Assembly: GCA_013365325.1 (NCBI GenBank)
Contig: JABVXV010000181.1
Location: 1 to 64,000 of the forward strand
Direction: 5' to 3'
Length of the DNA: 64,000 nt
Origin: Dipetalonema caudispina
Taxonomy: Eukaryota > Nematoda > Chromadorea > Rhabditida > Onchocercidae
Shown here: one piece after another, positions 27,286 through 38,674 of the stretch
How positions within the stretch are numbered: the first letter of the stretch is position 1
Layout of the letters: each line of letters starts with the position of its first letter
Program-made: the position numbers and the translations under genes
Notes under the pieces: generated by a model
What the model was told of the DNA's origin: nothing
The model's input: only the letters and a program-made list of their open reading frames with translations
The model's database searches: none

Positions 27286-30200
27286 TCACCTTTGTTCGAC
27301 GAGTTGTGGTATCTGAAAAAAATATGATGAACGAAGCTAAAACCAAAATAATGAATAAATCACTGATGAAATTTCGTAACGCTATCCTGATAAGACATCA
27401 AATGCATCTGCAAACGAGTATCTGCGTCCGTATTCAGATTGCAATAATCCATAATTCAATCCTAGGATCCAGACTCTGATCCAAATACTAATGCGGAATT
27501 CTTCATTCCTCAAATTCCCAAAACGAAAAATTAAACTCAGAACTTCATAAATCGTTCTGAACAAATTGAAAGGAAAAAATTCCTGAAACATACTCGTAAC
27601 CACGCTGCTCAAGCCATTGCACAACAGCTGGTTTAATTTTCGCTTGCCCATCGCTCAATTTACCGTAGCCAGTTAAAACAACGAGTTTCTTCCCAGATCG
27701 TCCACGTCGAAGTTCCGGAGGTCCTAGAAATCTTCATAGCATAGAAGATTGTAAAAACACAAAAAAGCTTGATTGTTCGATTACTGAACTTAGAAATGTT
27801 AAGTAGCTTGTTGTAGCTTGTTCTTTCAACTCATTCTTATTAGCTGTTTAAAAACTGGAATTTCCTTAGGTTTAGAATCTATATATATGTGACTTATTCG
27901 ACACATGCAAGTTTGCTCGATTCTGCACAATAAAACAAAAACTGCAGTAACACCAAAACAAAAACATATGCTTTCAAAGTACATATTTTATTGCTGCTGG
28001 CAACTGGTATAAACTTCATACCATTTAGAAATGCATGACGTCTAATTCAGCAAATCTGTAGGAAAAGTACGTTTCCTTTAAAAATATTGATACAAAAGAG
28101 AGAGCATGTAGCCTTACTATCTGCAGCATTCAGTTTAGCTTTGAGAAGTTTAATAGCAGACTGAACATCCAAATAATGCAAATCGATGAACAAATTGGAT
28201 GTATTTGCTTTGACCAACCGTTCATTCAGCTCTGCTACACAATCTTTTGCTTTTCTACCAAGTTTTTGAGCCTGCAATTCAGTGTCAACTGAGAGGTAAA
28301 TTAAGAAATATTTTTCAGTGGTATACATAATTCATTTACAACTCAGCGACGAAATCAGAGACATATAGTAAGCTCTATAATAAACGAATGGGGCTCCATC
28401 GACTGTATTCAAGGAAGGAAAACGAGAAAGCTGCACCTGATAATATACCAAAAGGAAAATAATGCTTTAAGAAATTCAAATGTTTTTGGTCTCCAATAAT
28501 CGTAATTTTTGTCTTTTTTAAATGACAATAAGTCATAACACATAAAACGTTACAAAACTGAGAAACCGATTTAAGAATAATTTCAGGAACTTCAAGCAAG
28601 GAGACATGCGTTTAGCAGCTGATATTAAATTACTTCAGTCACGACATTCTTATACAATGAGTGATCAAAACATAACAGTTCAGCTATTCCCACATATTTC
28701 CCAAATCGATGTAAAGGGAAACCGGGATGCAATTATGTCATGTCTGAATAGGACTGGGAAGAGCTCAATATGGTCCGAAATTTCGGAGTGATTTCTAAAA
28801 CCATTTTGGCACCCAAAAATTATTGAAATATATCAGCAACACTTTAAGGCTTAAAAATAACTGCACAAGCATAAACATAACCCTGACAACCATTTCTACA
28901 AATCCTGAATTATTTCGAGTTCCCGCTCAGAAATAATTTGTGGTGAGACCTTGTTTGAAAGTCCGATATAATTACCTACCTCAGCAAAATAAAACATTTT
29001 AGCTCCAAGTTCTCGATGATTCTTAGCCCGCAACAACATTTCATGCTTCTGTTTGTTATACCTGTCCACTTCTTCCCGTAGTTCACATGCATCCTTGTGA
29101 ACTGACTCTAGATCTGGCTTTAGGACCTGCGAAAATACGATTTTCAAAGCACTTTGATCAATTTGCTTTTACTTTTTGGATTTTTTAACAACTCAAAATT
29201 TCATGAAGAAAATGGATAAAATTGATGAATTCATTATAACCTACCGATAATCCATCGGAAGTAACGTGACGGGAAAACGCTGCAGACATAATACAACTAT
29301 CAGATCGATTTATAGGGGAAGCAAACCGAGACGGATCAACCAGCGCTGTTTGGATGTTTTCAGTATCATTTACGAAAAGTTCTAAAGTATTACGAGTAGC
29401 CTCCGCAGAAAATCTAGAATAAAAAACAGTTACTCAACCTAATTAGATTCTAATAATGTTCAAATGCTAGTGGGTAGTGCATCTATACTATGCTTACACA
29501 CTAAATAAATCAACAGAAATATAGCTTAAAAAATGCTACTCAATTTAGAACATATTAATCAGTGAAAAGAACGATCAAAAAACATTACCAATGACGAAAA
29601 CACAAAAAACAAAAAAAATATGCTATTAAAAATATTACTTGTTATCACGGAAACATTCTGCAATTCGTTCCCGATCAACCGCTGAATAGTCATTTATCAG
29701 TGCATTTAACTGTAGCCTTTCGGCAATGCTCATATGTTTGCCATTTCCCTGAATTAAAAATACCACTACTTTGAACAACTAAACACGGCAACTATTACAC
29801 TGGTATAACTAGTTTACACTTCTTTGTCTCTAATTCTTAATCTGCATATATGCAAATTGGTTGAGGAAATCACAACTGATCTAATTTGCGTATATAACAG
29901 GACTGTTCCGAACGGACATACACTTCTTATCTTGAGTAAAGTGAACTAAATAAGGCATGAAAAAAATAAAATATCAGAAGTCAAAGCAACGAAAAAGAAA
30001 TTATTTATAATTAACCACTAACCAAGGATTCATCAGATGCTAGTTCATGACCTTGCAATATTTGGACTAATTCCTCATCAGAACTAGCCAGAGCAGAAAA
30101 ATCGAAATCCTCACTTTCAAATCCATTATTTACTGTAATGGCAATCGTCAACAAATCAGGAACTGCATTAATTATGCATTAATTAACGAAAAATAATTTT

Positions 30201-33200
30201 GCTTATTTCAACTGATACTACTGTGAAAACTTCAAACTTTTCTGTGCAGTAAATTAAAAAAGAACCGTGCCTTCATTGTAGTACTTCTGCTAACTGTAAA
30301 ACAAATCAAAAGAAAATAATTCCTCCAGCTATTTCATAAGTTCATCTATGATGCGAAGCTACAGAAATTATTAAAGATAGAAAACATAGGAAAAATAAGA
30401 AGTCATTTCTAGAAAGAACAAATAGTGCTGAATTTGACATAAACAATTCGATTAAATATATATCAATTCTCAACATATGAAGTCCTGGATTATTTTCCAC
30501 TCTTGAATGTTGATCAAAAGTTGTTACCAAGTACCTAAGACACTTTTAATTCAAAAAATTCCCAAGTGCCCCCATTAGAAAAACATCCTTAAGCCCACAA
30601 CTCCACTATTTTGGCTAGCTGTATTAATACAATGTCAATCTTATTAATTTCTTTAGAAGATGAACAAATTAGGTTCCATCGAGAGTAAGAAATTTAGGAC
30701 AATTCATACGCAATAATTTGCTTATCCCTCAACATATTACATATGCCTTGTGCCAATGTTATGATATTTTTGTCAAATTAATCAGAACACGAAGATTTGC
30801 TTATTGCAAAGTTGTTGGTATGAAGATACATAATTTCAGATAATTTGATTATGCAAGAGAAGCAGGAAGAATAAATCATGAGAGGGTGTTCCACACAAAG
30901 CTTATTAGTTATCTCGATAACATTTTCAGCTGATCAAAACAGAATAAGAAGAGTAAATGTCTGTGGTTGATATACGAGCAAAGGGAGTTTAAGAATTTTA
31001 AGCACTACCAGTTTATCCAATTAAAATCCATACTGCCAACTATAAGAGTACTGTAACTTTAGGAGGTAAATTTGATCAAAGTGACAACAGATTAAAGAAA
31101 TAAAGAGACGTTGCCAGTATGGGATTTTTATCTAAAGAAAAAAGAAACCTTTAGTACTTGAAGTGTTCTGCCAACAAAAATAAATTTGACGCCAAAGCCA
31201 GATCGGCAGGTCCACATATGTTTTTAAAACACTATTATTTTCACTATCACCTTGAAATAGAGCTTTTTCATTTGGAAATAAAAAAGAAATTCAAAATACA
31301 AGTTCCCAGTGCTGATCATTTCGGTTCATGCAATTTATGCTAATTAGTTCAAAGTAGATTGTAAATTTGAATGATAAGAGATCAGCAGTAGACAACCTAG
31401 ACCTCTCAAGATTAGGTTTCTCTACGAAGATAGTGAAATTAACAAAACAAATTTATAAAAAAAAAAATGCTTTATGTGCTCTATATCTTGAACATTTTTG
31501 GAAAGAAAAAAATACCGAAAAGTTGAGTAAGTTGCTCCATCATATCAACTGATATCTCCATCCGATAACAACCTTGAGGTACAGGTTCTTGATCACAACA
31601 TTGCACGTAAGTGCAAGGAGCCAACTTTCCATGTACCACCCTTTTCATTTCGAGATTTGGCACAATTATTGGTGAACTATTGTTATCGATATCTTCAAAT
31701 TCTGTTTCGTCCCACCAGTAATATGTTTGCGATAATGGTTCCGCTTCAATATTTTTTTCCTGAAAGTTCTCACGATTTATGATGCGAAAAGAAAATGCAT
31801 TGAAGTTCGATGAGCATTGTATTATTGTATTGCAAAACAGTATGTTTTGCAGAACAAAAAGTTTAGTCGGTAACGAAAAAATGCCGCTGTTATTATTGTT
31901 ACAATATATAAGATAGCTTAAATGTATCATGTTTTAATTTCAAAATGCTTCGACACATTCTCAAAATTAGGGAAGTACATGGTTTGTAACTGAGGCCGAA
32001 AAATGTATGAATGTATCCAGAAGAACAAGAATTGTACGATCAGCAACTAATCATTCTTTTTTCCAAAATAAAAAGTTCTTCCAAAACTCGAGAAAATTTC
32101 ATGTGACATACAATCGTGCAAGAGACACATCACTCAAGTAACCCTATAATTCTGTTACTACAAGAATGTAGGCATCTAAAAGTTAGCTCTAACTTCCACT
32201 TAGCTTTAATCTTCCCTATCAATAATGAAAATTGAAGAAACAATAACAAACCTTACTAACTGGAGCACAGATATTCATGTGAGCGTTCATTTCTTTAAGT
32301 AATGTCATTGCATTATTTAATCCAACTATCTCTAATATATGTGACAGATCGGAGGGTTTTTCATCCGGAAATAACGTTACTAATAATTCGATATCAAGTA
32401 GAATACTACCGTCACTGGAAAAAAAATTACAATCAACAAAAGGAATGTTGATAACTAGCGGAATAGCGATTCATATTTGGAGTATTACAAAATGGAGGTA
32501 ATGTATAGCTGAATGGGAAATATAAATGAATAAGATGACAGATCATCTGCATTCAAACATGTTGCAGGATATCTCTGTAGGATAAATTAAAATGAGAACT
32601 AACCCAGCCTGAACAGCTTTTCCTCTCATTTTCTTCTTATTACTAAAATCGACATCATCTCGCACTGTTTCCCAGACGAATTCATCACTTACAGATGACA
32701 AAGGATTTGATAAATCAAATATTCGAATTAAATCACTAGTTTGGCATCCAACTGTACGCAGACTCTTCTTGGGTATCTGAAGCTTCTTGTCAATAAATAA
32801 AGTCATTGTCTAAGTAAGAATAACAACAACAGTAAATCAAAATAAAAATTATCTGAAGTAATGAGGGGATACAAATAATAATAATATCAAAAATACAATT
32901 TAAACTAATAGTTTTAAAGTAATAAAGCTCTCATAAATTCAAATGACGCTGTTTTTCATCAATTCAAACTGTTCATATAATTTATCAAGTCCATCATCAT
33001 TTTTTAGAAAGACTCATAAAAAGAAAAACGAAACCTTGTGTGGAACTAAAGAAAATAATGGTTCGGAGTTTCCCTTTTTGCCAATAACACTTTTTTCCAA
33101 AAGTGAGTCTGGAGGTGAAATTTTTAGTAAATCCATTGTTTCATATAATGTACATTGTGAATCATCCGATCGTAATGGCGCAGTTCTTTCGATCTCTTGT

Positions 33201-36174
33201 TTCTCAGCATGCGCTTTTCGTGCACCTTCTGAATATTCTGACACAGGAAGACACCAAGAACTAGACACTGCAATATAAAAAATGTTACGACCATTCCTTT
33301 CAATTCACTCCTTCTTTAAGCTTACAAGCAAATGAACAGAAGAATATAAATGAATGCATAGATTATTAGAAGAAAATATCACAATAATTTCCGTTAAACA
33401 TGGATGAAAGAAACATTTTCTGCTGAATTTAATGCCTTTTTATTCCGAGGATCACAAAAGCAAAATTTCGAAATCCTGGACAGAAACATTACGCAAAAAT
33501 GCGCAGATAAAAACGAAAAGCGAAGAAAAACTAGGTGAAGGAAGAACTTTATTCCAAACGAAACCGTTATTTTATGTTGAATGATTCGGTTACCAAATAG
33601 CCTAAATAAGAAATACCACTTAGAAATTGCACTAAACTACATATGTTTTATCCAAATAAAATGAATTAAAACGATGAAATTAAGATAACTACCCGATAAA
33701 GAGGAATCCAGTTTCGATAACAATAAGCTATATGCATCATCTTTGTCGCTTATGTCAACCAGTGGTGGAATTATTCTGCAAAAAGTTTGTGTTTGATATT
33801 TAGTTCTGATCATATTTTAGTATCTGATCACAAAACCGATGTATAAAATTGAAATCATATGAAAGTTAGAAAAGTGAAATTTATAGAGAAATCTAATGAT
33901 TGGATTTATTGTGCAAGAATCTCCACATTGTTAATATCGACTCGAAATTTTCGGGATTATTCCCTCACTTGTTTTGTACCTAAGTCAGAGCTCCACTGTC
34001 TTCAGAAATGATAACAGCTCGATCTTTATAAATCTCTCAAACAACTATTCGGTCACTATTGTAGTTAATAAGGGAAATAATCCAGTTTGTTAAAATGTTC
34101 AAGTATAAAGTCGTGCAATGCGAATGAGACTTCATATTAAACCATCCATCTTACAGAAGTAGCAACGAATCCCACAATTCTTAGAATCCCTCCTGCAACA
34201 TTTTCATTTACCTCAACTGCATCGGTTTTATTATATCAGTTAAACTGACTTTTTCGAAGCATCCAACCATATGTGCAATTTCCTGTTCCGGCACAGAGTG
34301 CGCATTACGCCTGCAATTAAATCAAGTTTTTGAGTCAAAATCTTCAAAACAAAAATGCTTCTCTTCAGGAAAATAATGACAATGAAGGGTAGAATAAATC
34401 AAGCATAAATGCTACCTAGCACACTCTTTTACATTTCTCTTCCACTCTGTTTCCGGCTCCACGAAATAAATTTCATATAAATTCTTCACCGCCTGGAAAC
34501 ATTTGCAAAAATTTTAATTATAATTATAGTTCAACAGTCACCATTTTAATCGTACTATGAATTGAATGTTTCCTCAGTGTCTCTAAGCAAGGAAAAAGGT
34601 TTCAAATTATCCTGAAAGGTAACATTTCGAACTTCCCACAAGGCTCTGCCTACTTTTCTTCCTTGTTACTCTTTTTCTATCCTACCGTATCGGTCTGCTA
34701 CCAATTCCTACAAATATATTCTTTTTCTCACCTGAATAACTGGTGCCACTCTTAGCTCGTAATGTTTTTCTATTTCTTTTCTCAAAATATTTCTTGAAGT
34801 TACGGATCCTTTCAAACATATATATATATATATATATATAACTGTTATTCCGAAAAATCTTAATCGAGAACTAACAAGATTAATGTACGGCTTCATATGT
34901 ATCACAAATATGTTCGTATTGTCGATGATTATTGGCTTTATCCCCTGTAGTACTGCATCTTTTGCTGTAAGAAATGAAATTAAAATTTGTGATTCCAGTG
35001 AATGATTCCATTCAGTTTTTTTTTTCGAATTCTTCCGAGATTTTCACCAGTCTGTTCAATTAAATTAATCCTTTTACTATAACATTAATCATTACAAGGT
35101 CTGAAAACATTCGTTATCTTTCCCACTCTAATAATAATTTTATTCAATTAACATTTAGTTCCACCACTTATTCCGATTTCGCTTTTCTAGTCAAAGCTTC
35201 TATCAAAATCGTTCTAATTCCAATGAAAAGAAAAATGATGTTATTCTTTTTTTCTTCCCTTTACATTCTCATTCCTTGGAATAAACTAGGTGTAAAGGAA
35301 AAACTTTAACATTCATCTCGCCCATCAGTTTCTACACTTTATTACTTATAACTTCTCGAAACTTCTATCCATTTACACATTCATTTACATGTTTCCATTT
35401 ACTTAGGACGAGTACATACTTTTAATACAATTTCAAAATTAGTTCAGTCATTTAAGTAACATCTTTAATTCTTACTTTTAATCTTGGAATAAATATTAAA
35501 TTAACTAAATTATTGAACTGAATTAATTAATAATACAGGAAATGCATTAAAACATGCAGTTGAAATTCTTCTTAATGCATATACCTTCTTTCCAATTTCT
35601 CTGATGATACTCAACTAGTCTGGTGGGATCAAATCGATACACACCATCATGCATGAAATATTTATCGGTATTAAAAATTGCACCATTTGTTCCGGATACT
35701 AAGTTGCTGGAAAAAAAGGCTACTTTATCAAACTACCTTACGGAGTAACAGTGCACAAAGAATGCTGGTTTATATCTAGCATGTATAAAATGAACAAGTC
35801 CATCTATCATGTGGAGAATGAACTAATTAGTATTTATCATATAACGAAATGAAGCAACATGAATAGAATGAATTTTCATACTGAATAAACTAATCTCTCT
35901 CTAGCATGTATAGCATGAATTAATTTATATTTAGCATATATACCATGAATTAAACTATACCTAGCATGCATTGAATTAACTAATCAATAATTTAACAATC
36001 ATATTTGATATGAATTAAATAAATTAATCTCTACCTAGCTAAATAAGATTTGCCAGATCCTGGAATGCCACGCATTATTACCATAACGTGATGGCCATTT
36101 TGAATACATTTCCGAATATTTTCTAAACTGGTTGTCGGTTCCCAACATTGTTCGTGAATGCTCGGAGTGACCAT
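27286..36174 (-). CDS. nonu-1: P-loop kinase/CUE/Smr nuclease, N4BP2-Cue2 family
   Basis: Resembles human N4BP2 and the Cue2/NONU-1 endonucleases that cut mRNA at stalled ribosomes (no-go and nonstop decay). Seventeen exons close in phase to 765 residues: 36035-36174, 35585-35706, 34876-34964, 34416-34492, 34212-34310, 33693-33775, 33035-33267, 32604-32809, 32261-32414, 31516-31759, 30023-30132, 29639-29748, 29245-29413, 28980-29126, 28118-28271, 27590-27723, 27286-27312. An N-terminal polynucleotide-kinase-like domain has Walker A GIPGSGKS at 36-43, then FNTDKYF and IIIDNTNIF. CUE-like helices lie near 355-395 (ELLVTLFPDEKPSDLSHIL) and 527-570. A DUF1771-like coiled segment (613-661) precedes the Smr domain (about 680-765), which keeps IDLHYLDV (the D-x-H catalytic motif) and LTGYGKLSDGQAKIKPAV. 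The Smr end is short: it stops in a 9-codon exon. The symbol is transferred by domain layout, so treat it as provisional. Confidence 0.87.
34817..34841. repeat. (TA)n dinucleotide repeat in an intron
   Basis: About 12 TA units in the intron following the third exon of the kinase/Smr gene. Likely polymorphic in length. Confidence 0.9.
35775..36005. repeat. Degenerate AGCATGTATA/ATGAATTAA repeat in an intron
   Basis: In the first intron of the kinase/Smr gene, units reading roughly TAGCATGTATA-N-ATGAATTAA with a CTACCTAGC-like spacer recur at least five times, increasingly regular towards 36000. The last unit abuts the splice donor CTAG/GTAGAG of exon 1, so the repeat shares letters with the donor. 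Confidence 0.65.
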
Positions 36175-36995
36175 TTTTAGACATCAGTAACGTCTTTTAA
36201 AAATAATAGTGATGATAACAAATCTGAAAATAATGAGTGAACACGTAACATAATAACACGTAATACCAACGTTTCCACGACCCACGTAACCAATCAACCA
36301 ACCAACCAACAATCCGTTATAAACCATCCAGGACACGTTATGTCACAATGTTGATTCATTACATCACTCTATCTGTAGCAATGATTCCGGTGTAGTTTGA
36401 TCGATCAGGAAATCAAGCTAAGTTGTAAGCTAGTTCAATCTAGTCGTATGATCTTATCATTATCTTTAAAAGTATCTACTAATCATGATGAAAGAGTTAT
36501 AATGGTTAAATGCAGGATTAGGATAAGACGAGAAAATGTCGAGAAATCTCTTTAAATATTGGTTAAGATATAGTCTAGTTCTGATGATCTTGTAAAGATC
36601 ATGGTATAGAAGTGATAATAATTAGATGGAAGAGAAGAAAATGTCGATAAAATCGAGTACTGTTTACTATTTAATTGGTCAAGATTAAAACTTTAGAAAT
36701 CCTAGCTAGCGGGTAAATGATACTAGTACGAACACCTCTACAAGAAATCACGTATGTTAGTCGTGTATACGTCTTTTGCGATCATGAATTATTTCGTAAC
36801 TACGTGTTACTTCATGAAAACGTGCAGATTTATGTAATATACGACTTTAGAGCCATGTATATTTAAAATAATGTTGTTACGAAAGAATCGTTGTAGGAAT
36901 TAATTGGAAGATATCGATAGTATTTAGAAATGAACTTTTAGGAACCTAATTATATTAACTTGGAACTAGTGCCAGTACCACTTGCATGCTTAACA
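36175..36995. other. Divergent intergenic region with a short CCAA repeat
   Basis: Roughly 0.8 kb between the starts of the kinase/Smr gene (minus) and the SDS3-like gene (plus), so probably a shared promoter region. It contains a run of CCAA units at about 36289-36311. No coding exon seen. Confidence 0.55.
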
Positions 36996-38674
36996 ATGAA
37001 TTTTATTGGCGACATGGAGAATCTTCCGCCCCCAAATAATGTTGAGAATACATATATGCGAAGGTCATTCTTTCAAACTTGGTTAATTAATTTAGCGAGT
37101 GATTAATTCTTTTCTTAATTACTGGTTTTGCATTTGTACGGAAAAGAATCATACCGAATCCTTCTACCTTCCAAGCAGCCATTATCCTTCTCAAAAGTCC
37201 GGACGAAAACTGTCATTATTGTACTTATAAGATGAATATTGTTTTAAAATTATTCGTTAGCATGAATCTCATTAAGCCTTAACAAAGATATTATCATTCG
37301 GTTTGAAATAATTGCTCGTTTCATGTAGCTTTACATTTATTCCTTGCCATTTTGTGAATATATTTTCTGTATTAAATCAAAATGCCCTAGTGTACAGGTT
37401 CTACCTCCAGAAACATGCTGAACTGGAAATTGAAATGCAAAGTTTACGAGAGCTAAAGCATCGGGAATATACCAATGCAATACAGATGCTTGAAGATCAA
37501 TTTAGGAGTGAGTTGGAAGCAGAAGAAATCGCCGACCAGGTTATGCTCATGATCTCATGATTTTCTTCTCTGATTCGAAGTCCATTTTTTCAATAATTGT
37601 TTTTAACATAATGTGTAATCCTACGAATGGCCAATAATTGTTTCGATCTGAAAGAGATCCACCTGTTGTCACAACCTGCATTGTAGATACGATTTTGCAC
37701 TTCTGTTTGTAAATGAACTTTTCAGTCTCCTTGATAGAAGTTGATAATGTCTGCAGTCTGGCTTCCAGCGCTTTGCAAGAAAACTTGGACTATTTTTATA
37801 AATAACACATTTTTTTAATAAAAGGACTGCAAATAACCCACTATTTTTATTCAGTTCGTTAAAGAAGGAAGCAGTGTTTAGGTGATACATATACATTTTT
37901 AGTAATGTTCATGTTTCTAGCTCGAGAAAGAGCGCATCGAGGAACAGTATGAACGAGAAAAACAAGCAGCAGAAAGGGAACTCGAAGAACGATTAACAGA
38001 ACTTATGGAGGCTATGATTCAGGAATGTGAAGAGCAGAAGAAAAAGATTGATCATGAATTTCATAATTCTGATATTTCCAGTGCACCAGCAAACGATTTT
38101 CCCAGCAAAAAAAGCCTTCGGAGGTGAAGCTCTTCTGTTTTCCAAGGGGCAAAATAAAAGACTTTTCACACTGATTAAATAAATTAAAGAGAAAAGTAGA
38201 GGAAAGCGTTGGAACTTTTGATATTTCTCACTATTTCATGTAATGCATAATGTGTTACTGAAATACGGTGAAATTGATTTTTTTCTAAAATCAGGTTAGT
38301 TCATCCTTGTCAGTTAATCGAATTGATTCGTTTATGCTTCTAGAAAGTGTTCCGTTTGCAAAGTTGTTCTAGAAGTTAAAAAATGTTCTAGACAAAAAGC
38401 TTTAAACTAAAAAGAAAAATCCATTTCAGGACATTGATAGTCTTTCACTTTTATAGTCCATCTGAATGTTACAGATAGTATTTAAAGTGTTTGAATAAAT
38501 TCGATTTTTTTTTTTTTATTATATTGAATTTATAGGCGGCCGAATGAACCAACACCGTACAATGAAAAACACATGCATGCCAAAACACGCCCAAACATTG
38601 CGGATGCTCTTACCGATCAAGAAATTCAGGAAGATTTGCTACTGTTAGAAGAAGCTGAATTGAAAAGTGTTTAG
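36996..38674 (+). CDS. SDS3/BRMS1-family SIN3 corepressor subunit
   Basis: Sds3/BRMS1 proteins bridge SIN3 and histone deacetylase in the nucleus through a long coiled coil. Four exons close in phase: 36996-37063, 37398-37539, 37921-38123, 38536-38674, giving 183 residues. The second and third exons are almost wholly helical and charged (RELKHREYTNAIQMLEDQF, then EKERIEEQYEREKQAAEREL), matching the family's coiled coil. The tail contains KSLRRRPNEPTP and LTDQEIQEDLLLLEE, which correspond to the conserved C-terminal region of Sds3/BRMS1. It is shorter than human SUDS3 or BRMS1 (about 330 and 250). The first exon is the weakest part: its donor is AAG/GTCATT, and a second in-frame ATG (37014) is possible. 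Start uncertain; family call fairly firm. Confidence 0.78.

Noticed and set aside
31481..31930. 149-codon minus-strand frame taken as one exon
   Set aside because: Only 31516-31759 joins in phase behind a TTTCAG acceptor; the upstream part is intronic.
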